From NCBI GenBank assembly GCA_025057695.1, contig JANWVB010000014.1, positions 1 through 20,198 of the forward strand: DNA of 20,198 bases, read 5' to 3'. This stretch comes from Patescibacteria group bacterium (GTDB lineage: Bacteria; Patescibacteriota; Microgenomatia; UBA8517). The notes beneath the pieces are model-generated. The model did no database searches and had not been told where the DNA came from. It saw nothing but the letters and a program-made list of their open reading frames with translations. The translations under genes and the position numbers were made by a program. Below are positions 1-7,685 of the stretch, in pieces (within the stretch, counting starts at the first letter, position 1; every line of letters starts with the position of its first letter).

Positions 1-530
1 CTCAAAACAGGATGTATCTCTTTGGCGGAAGGACTGTTAAACCATTCAAAGAAATCATCAATAAGATATGGAACTTCAGCGTAAGGAGGCGGGGCTAAAA
101 TGATTTTTCCGGTGTTTTCTTCTTTTATAACAACATGACTTTTTCTCAAAACGCCTGTCTTTTCTGGATCAACTATTTTCTCCACTGTTTTTTTGTGAAT
201 ATCCAAAAGCATTTGCAGATCATAATCTCTTTTCTGATCAAGAAGTTCATCTAAAAACTTGGCGACATTTCTGTAATTTATAACTTCTTGTATATCTCGT
301 TCGTGCGCGGTAACCTCAAATCCTTCCATAACTTTTCTAGTTTGTTCAAGCGAAAGCTCATTGCCCTCTATGTGTGTGCCGTGATAGATAGTTCTTGTAA
401 TAGCGTCGGTTTGAAATTGCTTCTCATAAAGAGGAACAAGTGGCGCATTCTCCACAACTTCACGCGCCGCCTCTATGGTGCCTATGTTTTTTAAAATCTT
501 GTTTGTTATAGTGTACTTTGGTATCAACAT
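1..530 (-). CDS. Fic-family protein, N-terminal part (3' end outside window)
   Basis: An open frame runs from an ATG at 530 to the left edge without a stop (176 codons seen). The N-terminal part contains ITRTIYHGTHIEGNELS at about residues 44-60, matching the Fic N-terminal region where the inhibitory helix carries an IEGN motif. Further on, VLRKSHVVI and APPPYAEVPYLIDDFFEW followed by IHPVL match the core leading to the HPFxxGNGR active site, which would lie just beyond the edge. Fic proteins usually transfer AMP or another phosphate-containing group onto hydroxyl side chains of target proteins. In the inhibitory motif (S/T)xxxE(G/N), the position four before the Glu is Gly here, with Thr at -3. 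The presence of the catalytic motif, and so activity, cannot be judged from this window. No signal peptide is seen. Confidence 0.85.
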   Translation of the reverse strand, partial: MLIPKYTITNKILKNIGTIEAAREVVENAPLVPLYEKQFQTDAITRTIYHGTHIEGNELSLEQTRKVMEGFEVTAHERDIQEVINYRNVAKFLDELLDQKRDYDLQMLLDIHKKTVEKIVDPEKTGVLRKSHVVIKEENTGKIILAPPPYAEVPYLIDDFFEWFNSPSAKEIHPVL

Positions 531-611
531 GCAATTTAATTAAATTCTTATAAACTTTATTTTAATTTTATGTTTATAATATAACGCAATTTTTACGGTA
601 ATAAAATAGTG

Positions 612-866
612 ATGGAAAGATTAATTACAGCAAATGATTTGGAACTTATAAGAGCATACCTTTTAAGGTTATTCTCCCTGACAATTTCTGAATCTTCTCG
701 CTATTCGCCCGAACTTACGTCATCTCAAATTCGGGCAATAAATGCTTTAATAGATTTGATTGAAAGCAGACCAGACTTCATAAATCCTGAGTTGTTAAAA
801 GAACTACAAATAAGAGCAATTCAATTTAAGGATAATCAAGATTCAGATAAATCAACTGAATTGTAA
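612..866 (+). CDS. Small hypothetical protein (84 aa)
   Basis: A short orphan frame, divergent from the Fic gene and convergent with recF. The start is ATG at 612; a GTG at 609 immediately before it is the alternative. No clear Shine-Dalgarno sequence is present; the upstream stretch has a TATAAT at 575-580 without a matching -35. The predicted protein looks all-helical (LIRAYLLRLFSLTI, then SSQIRAINALIDLIES) with a charged tail, and has no cysteines or membrane segment. I do not recognise a family. Its position head-to-head with a Fic gene could suggest a partner, but divergent transcription makes a classical toxin-antitoxin pair unlikely. Confidence 0.5.
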   Translation: MERLITANDLELIRAYLLRLFSLTISESSRYSPELTSSQIRAINALIDLIESRPDFINPELLKELQIRAIQFKDNQDSDKSTEL

Positions 867-882
867 AAATTGTTAGTGGTAA

Positions 883-900
883 TGATTAAAAAAATAATCA
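883..900. terminator. Weak AT-rich hairpin between convergent genes
   Basis: TGATTA (883-888), six A (889-894) and TAATCA (895-900) form a perfect 6-bp inverted repeat in the 31-nt gap between the convergent plus-strand orphan gene and recF; it overlaps the recF stop codon. The stem is almost pure A/U, so it is only a weak candidate for a bidirectional terminator. Confidence 0.25.
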
Positions 901-2019
901 ATTCAAATTAATTATGTTGGCAATTTCTACCCCTTTTAGATCTTCAACATAATGATAATCCGCAGTAGTCATTATTGTTTGCTGGTTTTTCATTGTTGAT
1001 AAAACAATATGACGATGTTCATGATCTAGTTCAGACAAAATGTCATCAAGCAAAAGCACTGGTCTTTCTTTACAAACCTTTTCTATAAATGCCAACTCCG
1101 CTAACTTTAACCACAAAACTCCCATTCTTTGCTCCCCTCGACTCCCATAAAAAGCCAGATCAAAGGCATCATCTGAGATTTTGGAATTCAAAATCAAAAA
1201 TCGAAAATCATCCCTATGTGGTCCTACTAAAGTTGTGGCTGAAGCAACCTCTTCCTTTTTGTATTGCTCAAGTCTGGATTCAGAAATAACGCTTTTGTCA
1301 TAATACAATTGGTACATACAATCAGTTAACTGACTTGCCGAATTTGTAAATTCTATAAACTCTGCCCTTTTTCTGGCAATATACTCTCCATTACGAATCA
1401 AAAGCTGATTCCAAAAAATAAGCTGGTTTCTTGAGACTCCTTCTTCTCTAATTCTAAAAAGCAATTTATTTCTTTGGCGCAAAGCTTTTTCGTAAGCGAC
1501 AACACATCTTCGATATTCACGATCGGTTTGCGAAATTACCAGATCCAAAAAACTTCTTCTTGCGCTTGGCGGATCCGTAACTAAGTTCATATCCCAAGGG
1601 CCAAATAAAACAACTTTCAACCTTCCAGCAAAATCAACCAGTCTTTTGGGATTACCATTAACCAAAAGTCTTTTTTTAGGCGCTTTACGTGGCACAGATG
1701 TGCCTAATTCCAGAAAACCGCGAGTTAAGATAACTTCCAAATTTTCAACACTATCTAAATCATCATTGGACAAATTGTTGCTATAACTCCTAAAGCTTAC
1801 TGTTCCCTTTATTTTAGATAATTCTTCTACAATCATGATCATCTCTTCTTCCCGATTTGCTTTCAGGCTTTTGCCTGTTGAAAGTAAAAAGACACTTTCG
1901 AGTACGTTTGTTTTCCCTGAAGCGTTATTCCCAACTATGACATTAACCTTGTCTGAAAAACTAAAGGTCTTTTTTCTATGATTTCTAAAATTAAACAAAG
2001 ACAATGTTTTAAGAATCAT
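898..2019 (-). CDS. recF: DNA replication/repair protein RecF
   Basis: RecF is an SMC-like ATPase that helps load RecA at single-strand gaps together with RecO and RecR. The protein has a Walker A GNNASGKT at residues 30-37, the ABC-type signature region YGSRGEQRM and Walker B VLLLDDILSELD near the C terminus, in the right order and spacing. At 373 residues it has the usual RecF length. I chose ATG at 2019; an in-frame TTG at 2028 would add three residues, and neither has a clear ribosome binding site. It is the last gene of a minus-strand run fpg, glycosyltransferase, recF, starting 27 nt after the glycosyltransferase stop. RecF instead of the generic SMC/Rad50 is supported by the MILKTLSLFNFRNH N terminus. 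Confidence 0.95.
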   Translation of the reverse strand: MILKTLSLFNFRNHRKKTFSFSDKVNVIVGNNASGKTNVLESVFLLSTGKSLKANREEEMIMIVEELSKIKGTVSFRSYSNNLSNDDLDSVENLEVILTRGFLELGTSVPRKAPKKRLLVNGNPKRLVDFAGRLKVVLFGPWDMNLVTDPPSARRSFLDLVISQTDREYRRCVVAYEKALRQRNKLLFRIREEGVSRNQLIFWNQLLIRNGEYIARKRAEFIEFTNSASQLTDCMYQLYYDKSVISESRLEQYKKEEVASATTLVGPHRDDFRFLILNSKISDDAFDLAFYGSRGEQRMGVLWLKLAELAFIEKVCKERPVLLLDDILSELDHEHRHIVLSTMKNQQTIMTTADYHYVEDLKGVEIANIINLN

Positions 2020-2046
2020 TGCTATCAATGAATCTAAATCAGATTT

Positions 2047-2925
2047 TTATAAAGATTGATTGTGTTTTATAAACTTAAGAAGGATTTCTACCTTGCCTTT
2101 GAGTGTTTTCTGGTTAGAAATTTCTTTAAACAATCTTTTGAAATCCTCAGTTTCTAATTTTTTATCTTGGTTAAATAAATGCCCTCCCATTTCATATTTC
2201 ACCGCTTTTCTTTTACCACCACTCATCTCATCCTGAAAGTTTATATCCAAATAATTTGTAATCGTTTTTAAATGCCCTGCTTTTTTATACCTTCGCATGG
2301 AAAAAATATACCTTGGCTCTTTGAATATGACAAATTCAAGACCTTTTTTGATCGCAGTCCTTACAAACATTTTGTCCTCTGAAGGTATAAATTCCGTGTC
2401 AAAACCTTCAATTTTATAAAAACCTTCAGTTGTGACACCAATCATGGCTCCTTGAGCGGATGGTTTTTCCAAAAATTGAGCAATCTCTAAAGCGGCATTT
2501 ATTGATTGCGTCACTAATTTATCGCCAGCGCTATCTGTGTCTGGTTCGCAATATGTGGTAAAAATATCGCATTTTGTTTTTGCAATCTGATACCTGATAC
2601 CATCCAAAAAATAATCAGGTAGTCTATTGTCCGCATCCATAAAAATTATCCACCTGCCAATCGCGGATTTCGCTCCCAAATTTCTCTGATATGAAACATT
2701 GCGTCTATCGCTTTGCAAAATAGTAAATTTTTTAAATTTAGACTTAAACTTACTGCTTTCCTCAACTGTCTTGTCTTCTGAATTGCCATCAACAACAATC
2801 ACTTCAAAATCAGAGTAAGTCTGAAAGGCAAGATCAGCCAGAAGATTAGGAAGATATTTTTCTTCGTTCAAGGCAGGGATAACAACCGAGAAAAAAACAT
2901 TTATTTTTTTTGGCATATTTTGCAT
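2047..2925 (-). CDS. Family 2 glycosyltransferase
   Basis: The protein (292 aa) begins with a GT-A fold: FSVVIPALNEEKYLPNLLADL, then VIVVDGNSEDKT and the metal-binding DxD-like DADNRLPDYF at about residue 100. EDKMFVRTAIKKG fits the acceptor-site acidic region. No membrane segment is obvious, so it is a soluble or peripheral enzyme; it probably moves a nucleotide-activated sugar onto an envelope lipid or glycan, but the substrate cannot be told. The start at 2925 is supported by AGAGGA eight bases upstream, one of the few convincing Shine-Dalgarno sites in the window; this makes the gene overlap the end of fpg by 25 nt, implying one transcript and coupled translation. Confidence 0.88.
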   Translation of the reverse strand: MQNMPKKINVFFSVVIPALNEEKYLPNLLADLAFQTYSDFEVIVVDGNSEDKTVEESSKFKSKFKKFTILQSDRRNVSYQRNLGAKSAIGRWIIFMDADNRLPDYFLDGIRYQIAKTKCDIFTTYCEPDTDSAGDKLVTQSINAALEIAQFLEKPSAQGAMIGVTTEGFYKIEGFDTEFIPSEDKMFVRTAIKKGLEFVIFKEPRYIFSMRRYKKAGHLKTITNYLDINFQDEMSGGKRKAVKYEMGGHLFNQDKKLETEDFKRLFKEISNQKTLKGKVEILLKFIKHNQSL

Positions 2926-3773
2926 ATATAAGTTCCTCTGCCAGCTAAAAAATATTTTTCAAATGTTGATTTTTTGCATCTTGGACATTTTTTACCATTT
3001 CTACCATACGCCAAAGTATGATTCTGATAAGTTCCCTCTTGACCATCAGGAGTAACAAAAGCAAGTTCAGACGCCCCACCCGTTTCAATTCCTTTTCTCA
3101 AAACAGCAATAATCGCATCGTAAAGCACTTTTGATTCACTATCACTTAATTTGCCAGCTTGTCTTTCAGGATGAATACCGGCAAGCCACAAAGCGTCATT
3201 TGCGTAAATGTTGCCAATCCCGCCTATTTTTGACTGATCCATCAAAAGAGTTTTAATTGCCCTTTTGCTTTTTGCAAGAATATCTCTAAACCTCTCATAT
3301 GTCAAAAGCTCAGGCTTGCCGCCTTCTTTACCAAAAGGCTCAGGCCCTAATTTGCCCACAAAACCAATGTTTTCAACATCCTTTGTGTCTACCACTTTAA
3401 TCCATCCAAAAAGACGTACGTCGTTATAGTACAAAAAACTGTTTTTATCCAGAACAAAGACAACATGTGTATGTTTTCCGGAAACTCCTCCAATTACCTT
3501 TTTGGAGATAGGAGGAGGATTAGGAAGATTAACTCCTCTGTAAATTAGCTGTCCTGTCAATTTGATATGAATAACCAAAGACTTGTCATTGGATAAATCT
3601 AACGAAAGCGCTTTAGCAAACCTGCGAACAGCAACAAAGGTGGATCCAATTATTTCTTCTTTTACACCCTCAAAAACACGCGGAGAATTAATGAACAAAT
3701 CAACAATTCTATGTCCCAACAAATACTTTTCCAGCTGTATCTTTATTGATTCTACTTCCGGCAATTCAGGCAT
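2901..3773 (-). CDS. mutM: Formamidopyrimidine-DNA glycosylase (Fpg/MutM)
   Basis: Base-excision repair enzyme that removes oxidised purines such as 8-oxoguanine and nicks the abasic site. The chain starts MPELPEVE, giving the catalytic Pro2 and Glu3 after loss of Met; this fixes the start at 3773 although an open frame reaches 3788. The conserved Lys (RFAKALSLDL), the HIKLTGQL strand, the helix-two-turn-helix IGGIGNIYANDALWLAGIHP and the C-terminal zinc finger CPRC-x16-CKIC with the GRGTY arginine loop are all present. The length (290 aa) is normal. It heads the fpg-glycosyltransferase-recF transcript. A TATAAT lies only 6 nt before the ATG, so the message is probably leaderless. Confidence 0.96.
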   Translation of the reverse strand: MPELPEVESIKIQLEKYLLGHRIVDLFINSPRVFEGVKEEIIGSTFVAVRRFAKALSLDLSNDKSLVIHIKLTGQLIYRGVNLPNPPPISKKVIGGVSGKHTHVVFVLDKNSFLYYNDVRLFGWIKVVDTKDVENIGFVGKLGPEPFGKEGGKPELLTYERFRDILAKSKRAIKTLLMDQSKIGGIGNIYANDALWLAGIHPERQAGKLSDSESKVLYDAIIAVLRKGIETGGASELAFVTPDGQEGTYQNHTLAYGRNGKKCPRCKKSTFEKYFLAGRGTYICKICQKK

Positions 3774-3779
3774 CAAACA

Positions 3780-3785
3780 ATTATA
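3780..3785 (-). promoter_or_regulatory. -10 element of fpg, leaderless arrangement
   Basis: TATAAT on the minus strand is followed by only six bases and then the fpg ATG at 3773. Initiation about seven bases after the -10 would fall on the start codon itself. No good -35 is seen at 16-18 bp. Confidence 0.45.
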
Positions 3786-3962
3786 CAACCAAAATCACCA
3801 AATGGCTTTTTATTTTATAAAAGTTCCAACAAAAGATTGAAATAAAACTTTCTTAATTGTTTTAGGATTAACAAATCTCTCCACTCAAGATCCTTAGGGA
3901 TAGGAAGCACGCCGCGTGGTAATGAATCTATACCTTAATGGTAACATCTAAATTAAAAAAAC

Positions 3963-4550
3963 TTATATTTTGGCATCTGACAAACACTTAGCAAGCCGTT
4001 TTGCCATTTCTGCTTTTGCAAGTGGACTTGTTACACAACGCTCGTTTTTCCCTGTATCTCTTATCCACACATCAGGTTCACAATTATTACCCTCAAGTGA
4101 TAAAATTGTTTGGTAGCGGACACGCCACCCTTCTGAAGTTCGTCTTACTTCAGATAAAAAAACATCCGTAGAATCATTACTGATCTTGCGTAGTGCCACA
4201 CTAAACGCGTTAGAATCTGAAACTCGCACATTCCAAACAACATACAATTGTAATACGCTTCCTAGCTCATAAAAATCTACTCTTTCATCAAACACTTCTT
4301 CTCTAAGATGCCCTATTCGAGCATTACCTTCCCATAAGTTGGCTATACAAAAAGCCGCTAAAAACTTAGCAAACTCTTTTTCAATCTCCGTCAAAAACTT
4401 ATCAGCTTCCTCATCTGAATCAAAATTTGCACAAGATATTTGTCTAACAAAATCTAAATAATGTCGTTTATTGTCAAAAATAATTGTCACTACGTCAGTA
4501 ATAACACTATACCCCACCTCTTCTAGAATCGACTTCGCTAACGAACACAA
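3963..4550 (-). CDS. Hypothetical protein with an in-frame stop near its 5' end
   Basis: The open part encodes 195 residues with three cysteines, no signal peptide and no membrane segment; secondary structure looks mixed, with helices first and then strands (VLQLYVVWNVRV, RYQTILSL). I recognise no family. The only available start in the open frame is TTG at 4550, which directly follows a TAA (4551-4553). In the same frame upstream of that TAA, an ATG at 4607 opens 18 codons (MTQESGRIRFSEWVKLQI). A second upstream frame (from MGEVADLI) would join smoothly to CSLAKSILEEVGYS if one base were removed near 4550. So the gene is either intact with a TTG start or carries a nonsense or frameshift lesion. 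No Shine-Dalgarno is visible before any option. Confidence 0.5.
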   Translation of the reverse strand: MCSLAKSILEEVGYSVITDVVTIIFDNKRHYLDFVRQISCANFDSDEEADKFLTEIEKEFAKFLAAFCIANLWEGNARIGHLREEVFDERVDFYELGSVLQLYVVWNVRVSDSNAFSVALRKISNDSTDVFLSEVRRTSEGWRVRYQTILSLEGNNCEPDVWIRDTGKNERCVTSPLAKAEMAKRLAKCLSDAKI

Positions 4551-4814
4551 TTAGATCTGCAACTTCACCCATTCAGAAAATCTTATTCTGCCACTTTCTT
4601 GAGTCATCGCAACAGGAATTTCACAAACAAATAAATTTTTGTCAAACTGGCATCAATACTACTATTGATTAAAACTTTCCTCTATCAGTTAACTAAATTA
4701 ATTTTGATCATCTGATAAACCAAAATAAAACCTACCCACAACTCCGTTTTCTACTTTTGCCACTAGACAAAAGGTTAAAAACATTATAACTTCCACTGCA
4801 AGTAACAATTGACA

Positions 4815-5147
4815 ATGGGAAAAGAAGTTGACTTACGTAAACAACAGCAAGCCTACACAAAAGTTATAAAACGAATCCCTATATCTGAAGATCCTAATTC
4901 AATTGTACACGCATTCAGCCCAGATGCAATTTTTCAAAGATATGGTATAGAAGAAGCAAGAAGCTTGGGTGTAACAAGAAAAAATCTTGCTAGTGAAGTG
5001 CTAAACCCTGCAAACTGTATAAAACATCCCCCAACAAATTCCAAACTGTATGTTAGACTCGAACCTTCAAATGAAATGTGTTCCTCTTGCCCATTCTCGC
5101 AAGGATGTGTAATCAGAGACAAGAATAACGAAAAGTTTGGTCAATAA
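4815..5147 (+). CDS. Small four-cysteine protein (CxxCP motif)
   Basis: A 110-residue cytoplasmic protein starting at ATG 4815 (a TTG at 4809 is possible). The C-terminal third holds C-x20-C-x2-C-P-x4-C (from NPANC to CSSCPFSQGC), an arrangement able to bind a zinc ion or an iron-sulfur cluster. The CxxCPxxxxC part resembles the C-x2-C-x5-C half of WhiB-type iron-sulfur proteins, but the rest of the chain shows no WhiB helix or G[V/I]WGG turn, so I do not call it WhiB. The N-terminal half is charged and has a GIEEARSLGVTRKNLASEVL segment that could be a small DNA-binding-like helix pair, which is speculative. The 3' end overlaps the end of the opposite glycosyltransferase gene by 35 nt. Confidence 0.6.
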   Translation: MGKEVDLRKQQQAYTKVIKRIPISEDPNSIVHAFSPDAIFQRYGIEEARSLGVTRKNLASEVLNPANCIKHPPTNSKLYVRLEPSNEMCSSCPFSQGCVIRDKNNEKFGQ

Positions 5148-6267
5148 TTTGAGAGATCTTACTTTTAAATCTCTCTTTTGAAAACCTATTAGCATGTTTT
5201 ACGCAATCTTTTCTCTTAATCTTTTTACAAAAATATTGGTCAAATTTCCTAAGAGCAGAAACTAAAGACTCTTCAGTTGGCTCATCAAAAAACAAACCTG
5301 TCTTTCCTTCTATAACCGTCTCTTTGACACCTCCGCTTTTTAAGGCAATAACAGGACAACCAACACCCATCGCTTCAACAGGTGTGATGCCAAAATCTTC
5401 AAATTCAGATGGAAATATATAAGCTTTAGCATTTGCCATTAACAAAAATTTTTCCTCATCTGTAACCTCTCCCAGAAACTCAATGTTAAATTTGGAATCT
5501 AAAGACAAAGAAGAAGAAACAAGTTGTTTTAATTCCTCTCCATAACCTGCAAAACTTTTGCCAAAAATTTTAAGATTAACCTTAAGCGACAAGCAAGCCT
5601 TGATTGCCAAATCAATTCTCTTTGCGCGGGCCAGTCTCCCTCCGCACAGATAGTAAGGAGAATTGTTTTTCCTGCTTTTAGAATTTGGTTTTTTATATCT
5701 AGCCACATCCACTGGCGGATAAATCACGATTGATTTTTTGCGGTAAAACTTTTCTATCCTTTTTTGAACTTCTTTTGAATTTGCGATAAAACAATCAACT
5801 TGTTGCGCCGCTTTGAAATCAATCATACGAAGTATGTGATTTAGTATGTGTATAAAAGGCAGAAGCCATTTGGAAGGTTTTCTGGCTGTAGGATATCCAT
5901 ATAAATATCTGGGCGGAGTGTGGCAATAGCAAACAAGCTTTGCATTGCCTTTTTTGACTAAATTAGGGAAATAAGCTCCAGTTTGCGAAACAACAATTAC
6001 ATCATAGCTGGACAAATCCATTGAGCTAAAGACATAGGGCGAAATAATCCTGAAAAGACTAATCAATTTCTCCGAAAAAGGAAAATATTGCAAAAAAGAA
6101 GCTCTGATATCCCAATTTTTGAATTTTAATTCATGAGGTCCTAGGTATTTTGGCGAATAAAGCAAGGTATAAACAGGCGCGTCTGGAAAAATCTCATGCA
6201 AGGTTTCTAGAACTCTCTCTGCTCCACCATATTCTTTTATGTAATCATGGACCAAAGCAACCTTCAT
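5113..6267 (-). CDS. Family 4 glycosyltransferase
   Basis: A GT-B fold retaining glycosyltransferase (384 aa). The N-terminal domain begins MKVALVHDYIKEYGGAERV, the typical GGAE acceptor-side loop; the C-terminal donor domain has CGGRLARAKRIDLAIKA, FLGEVTDEEKFLLMANA, and the FEDFGITPVEAMGVGCPVIA block carrying the E-x7-E motif. It probably adds a hexose (mannosyl-type enzymes share this pattern) to a cell-surface glycan or lipid, at the inner face of the membrane. The frame is open up to 6330, but homology starts at the ATG at 6267, one base after the stop of the exonuclease gene, so the two are likely coupled. No membrane segment is seen. Confidence 0.9.
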   Translation of the reverse strand: MKVALVHDYIKEYGGAERVLETLHEIFPDAPVYTLLYSPKYLGPHELKFKNWDIRASFLQYFPFSEKLISLFRIISPYVFSSMDLSSYDVIVVSQTGAYFPNLVKKGNAKLVCYCHTPPRYLYGYPTARKPSKWLLPFIHILNHILRMIDFKAAQQVDCFIANSKEVQKRIEKFYRKKSIVIYPPVDVARYKKPNSKSRKNNSPYYLCGGRLARAKRIDLAIKACLSLKVNLKIFGKSFAGYGEELKQLVSSSLSLDSKFNIEFLGEVTDEEKFLLMANAKAYIFPSEFEDFGITPVEAMGVGCPVIALKSGGVKETVIEGKTGLFFDEPTEESLVSALRKFDQYFCKKIKRKDCVKHANRFSKERFKSKISQIIDQTFRYSCL

Positions 6268-6268
6268 A

Positions 6269-7189
6269 TTAAAACAAACTTGTTTGCTGTTTTTTAGAGA
6301 TTTCTTTTGCCGTCTTTTTGATCCTTTCAACTAAACTTCTAAAACCAATTTCTTCATATTTTGCTAACGCTTCCCTGCTAACTAAATCCCATTTAGAAGC
6401 TTTGTCAAAATCAATCACAATATCAACATCTGTGACAATTTGGGCTAATTTGTATGACAACTCGCCGCTTTCACAACCTTCAATCAGTTTGTTTCTAATT
6501 TTTTCCGGTATTTTCTCAAGATTTTTGTAAATCTCGCTAAAACTGCCAAATTGAGCAAGAAGGCTGCAAGCTGTTTTGGGACCAATTCCGGGAACGCCTT
6601 TGTAATTATCCGACATATCTCCAACAAGTCCTTTTAGATCCGCAATTTGCGAAGGCAAAACACCCATGCGCTGTCGCGCCTTTTCTTCATCATACATAAC
6701 AGCTTGCGTCATGCCATTTTGGGGCATAAAAAGCGATATGTGATTTCTGTCATCAACTAGTTGCAATAAATCTCTGTCTCCAGTTACAACAACAATTTGA
6801 CCAAAAACCAAAGGCGTATCTTCAACCGCTTTTTTTGCAATTGTGCCAATTAAATCATCCGCTTCAAAACCGTTATGAGAATAAACCGGTATGCCAATTG
6901 CGTTAATCAGATCAGGAGCTTTTTTGATTTGCGAAATTAAATCATCATCAGGGTGGGATCTGTTTTCCTGATAAGTCTTTAGGATTTTATGCCTGAAATT
7001 TTCTCCTTCCTCATCAAAGCAAAAAATAATATGCGTGGGACGTAAGTCGGAAATCGTTTTGACAAGTATAGAAATCATGCCATACAGCGCTTCAATGTGC
7101 TCGCCTTTGTAGTTAGTAAGCTTTGGCATGGCATGATATGCCCTATGCAAAATCGCATTGCCATCAAAAATTATTAATCTGTTTTCCAT
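6269..7189 (-). CDS. Stand-alone 5'-3' exonuclease (PolA N-terminal/FEN type)
   Basis: The 306-residue protein matches only the 5'-nuclease domain of DNA polymerase I: LIIFDGNAILHRAYHA, IIFCFDEEGENFRH, GFEADDLIGT, VVVTGDRDLLQLVDD and GDMSDNYKGVPGIGPKTA, giving the conserved acidic metal ligands and the helix-hairpin-helix. No polymerase domain follows, so it would remove RNA primers and flaps as a separate polypeptide. The last residues are QTSLF, a match to the bacterial sliding-clamp-binding pentapeptide (QLSLF-like). An extended -10 (TGATATAAA, 7200-7208) ends 10 nt before the ATG, so the leader would be only a few bases. It is directly followed by the glycosyltransferase gene. Confidence 0.92.
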   Translation of the reverse strand: MENRLIIFDGNAILHRAYHAMPKLTNYKGEHIEALYGMISILVKTISDLRPTHIIFCFDEEGENFRHKILKTYQENRSHPDDDLISQIKKAPDLINAIGIPVYSHNGFEADDLIGTIAKKAVEDTPLVFGQIVVVTGDRDLLQLVDDRNHISLFMPQNGMTQAVMYDEEKARQRMGVLPSQIADLKGLVGDMSDNYKGVPGIGPKTACSLLAQFGSFSEIYKNLEKIPEKIRNKLIEGCESGELSYKLAQIVTDVDIVIDFDKASKWDLVSREALAKYEEIGFRSLVERIKKTAKEISKKQQTSLF

Positions 7190-7199
7190 TAAAAATAAG

Positions 7200-7208
7200 T
7201 TTATATCA
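7200..7208 (-). promoter_or_regulatory. Extended -10 promoter of the exonuclease gene
   Basis: On the minus strand TGA-TATAAA fits TGn-TATAAT; ten bases separate it from the ATG at 7189. No clear -35. Confidence 0.4.
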
Positions 7209-7259
7209 GGTATGACAATTTTTTGAAATTGGGAAATAAAAAGGGGAAAAAGAAATAAT

Positions 7260-7631
7260 TTACTTCAAATATTCAGCCATAATTTTTTGGCGATCTCTTT
7301 CAAGTTCATCAAGTTGTTTTTCAATACCTGCGCTTATTTCCTTGAGGTCATCACGCACACTCCAGTTACTAGTTCTATTTATATATGCCCAATGCTGTAA
7401 AAGTTGTTTCCTGCGATTATCCATAGCTTCGTTCAGATATTCAAATTGTATATGCTTAGGAAGTTCATGCCACTCAGGAAAAGTTGACAAATAAGCCACA
7501 TCATACTCGCCATATTCAATTGCTTGCCTGAGAGTAAGCGCAGTTTTTTTTGGTTTTTGCGACGCGTTTTTGGGGAATTGTTGCAAGTTGGTGTTTAGAT
7601 CTTTTGGATCAAAATCTTCATCAAAAGACAT
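7260..7631 (-). CDS. Hypothetical protein (123 aa)
   Basis: A soluble, charged protein beginning MSFDEDFDPKDLN at ATG 7631. The first 30 residues are Asp/Asn/Lys-rich and probably disordered; the middle (LRQAIEYGEYDVAYLSTFPEWHELP) and end (EISAGIEKQLDELERDRQKIMAEYL) are helical, the last part with a coiled-coil-like pattern. There are no cysteines, signal or membrane segments. It lies 70 nt upstream of the exonuclease gene on the same strand, and could share its transcript, although the exonuclease has its own promoter-like sequence. I do not recognise a domain. Confidence 0.65.
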   Translation of the reverse strand: MSFDEDFDPKDLNTNLQQFPKNASQKPKKTALTLRQAIEYGEYDVAYLSTFPEWHELPKHIQFEYLNEAMDNRRKQLLQHWAYINRTSNWSVRDDLKEISAGIEKQLDELERDRQKIMAEYLK

Positions 7632-7685
7632 ATGGTATAGCTTTACATATTTTTACACTTTTAAGACAAATATAACAAACCAAAA

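Noticed and set aside
1..866. Fic plus small gene as a toxin-antitoxin operon
   Set aside because: The two genes are divergent, and this Fic protein carries an inhibitory motif of its own, so no separate antitoxin is required.
1089..1289. Open frame opposite recF, and similar frames opposite fpg, ftsH, trpS, the glycosyltransferases and the hydrolase
   Set aside because: They lie wholly within well-supported genes on the other strand, have no recognisable motifs and show low-complexity composition typical of antisense frames.
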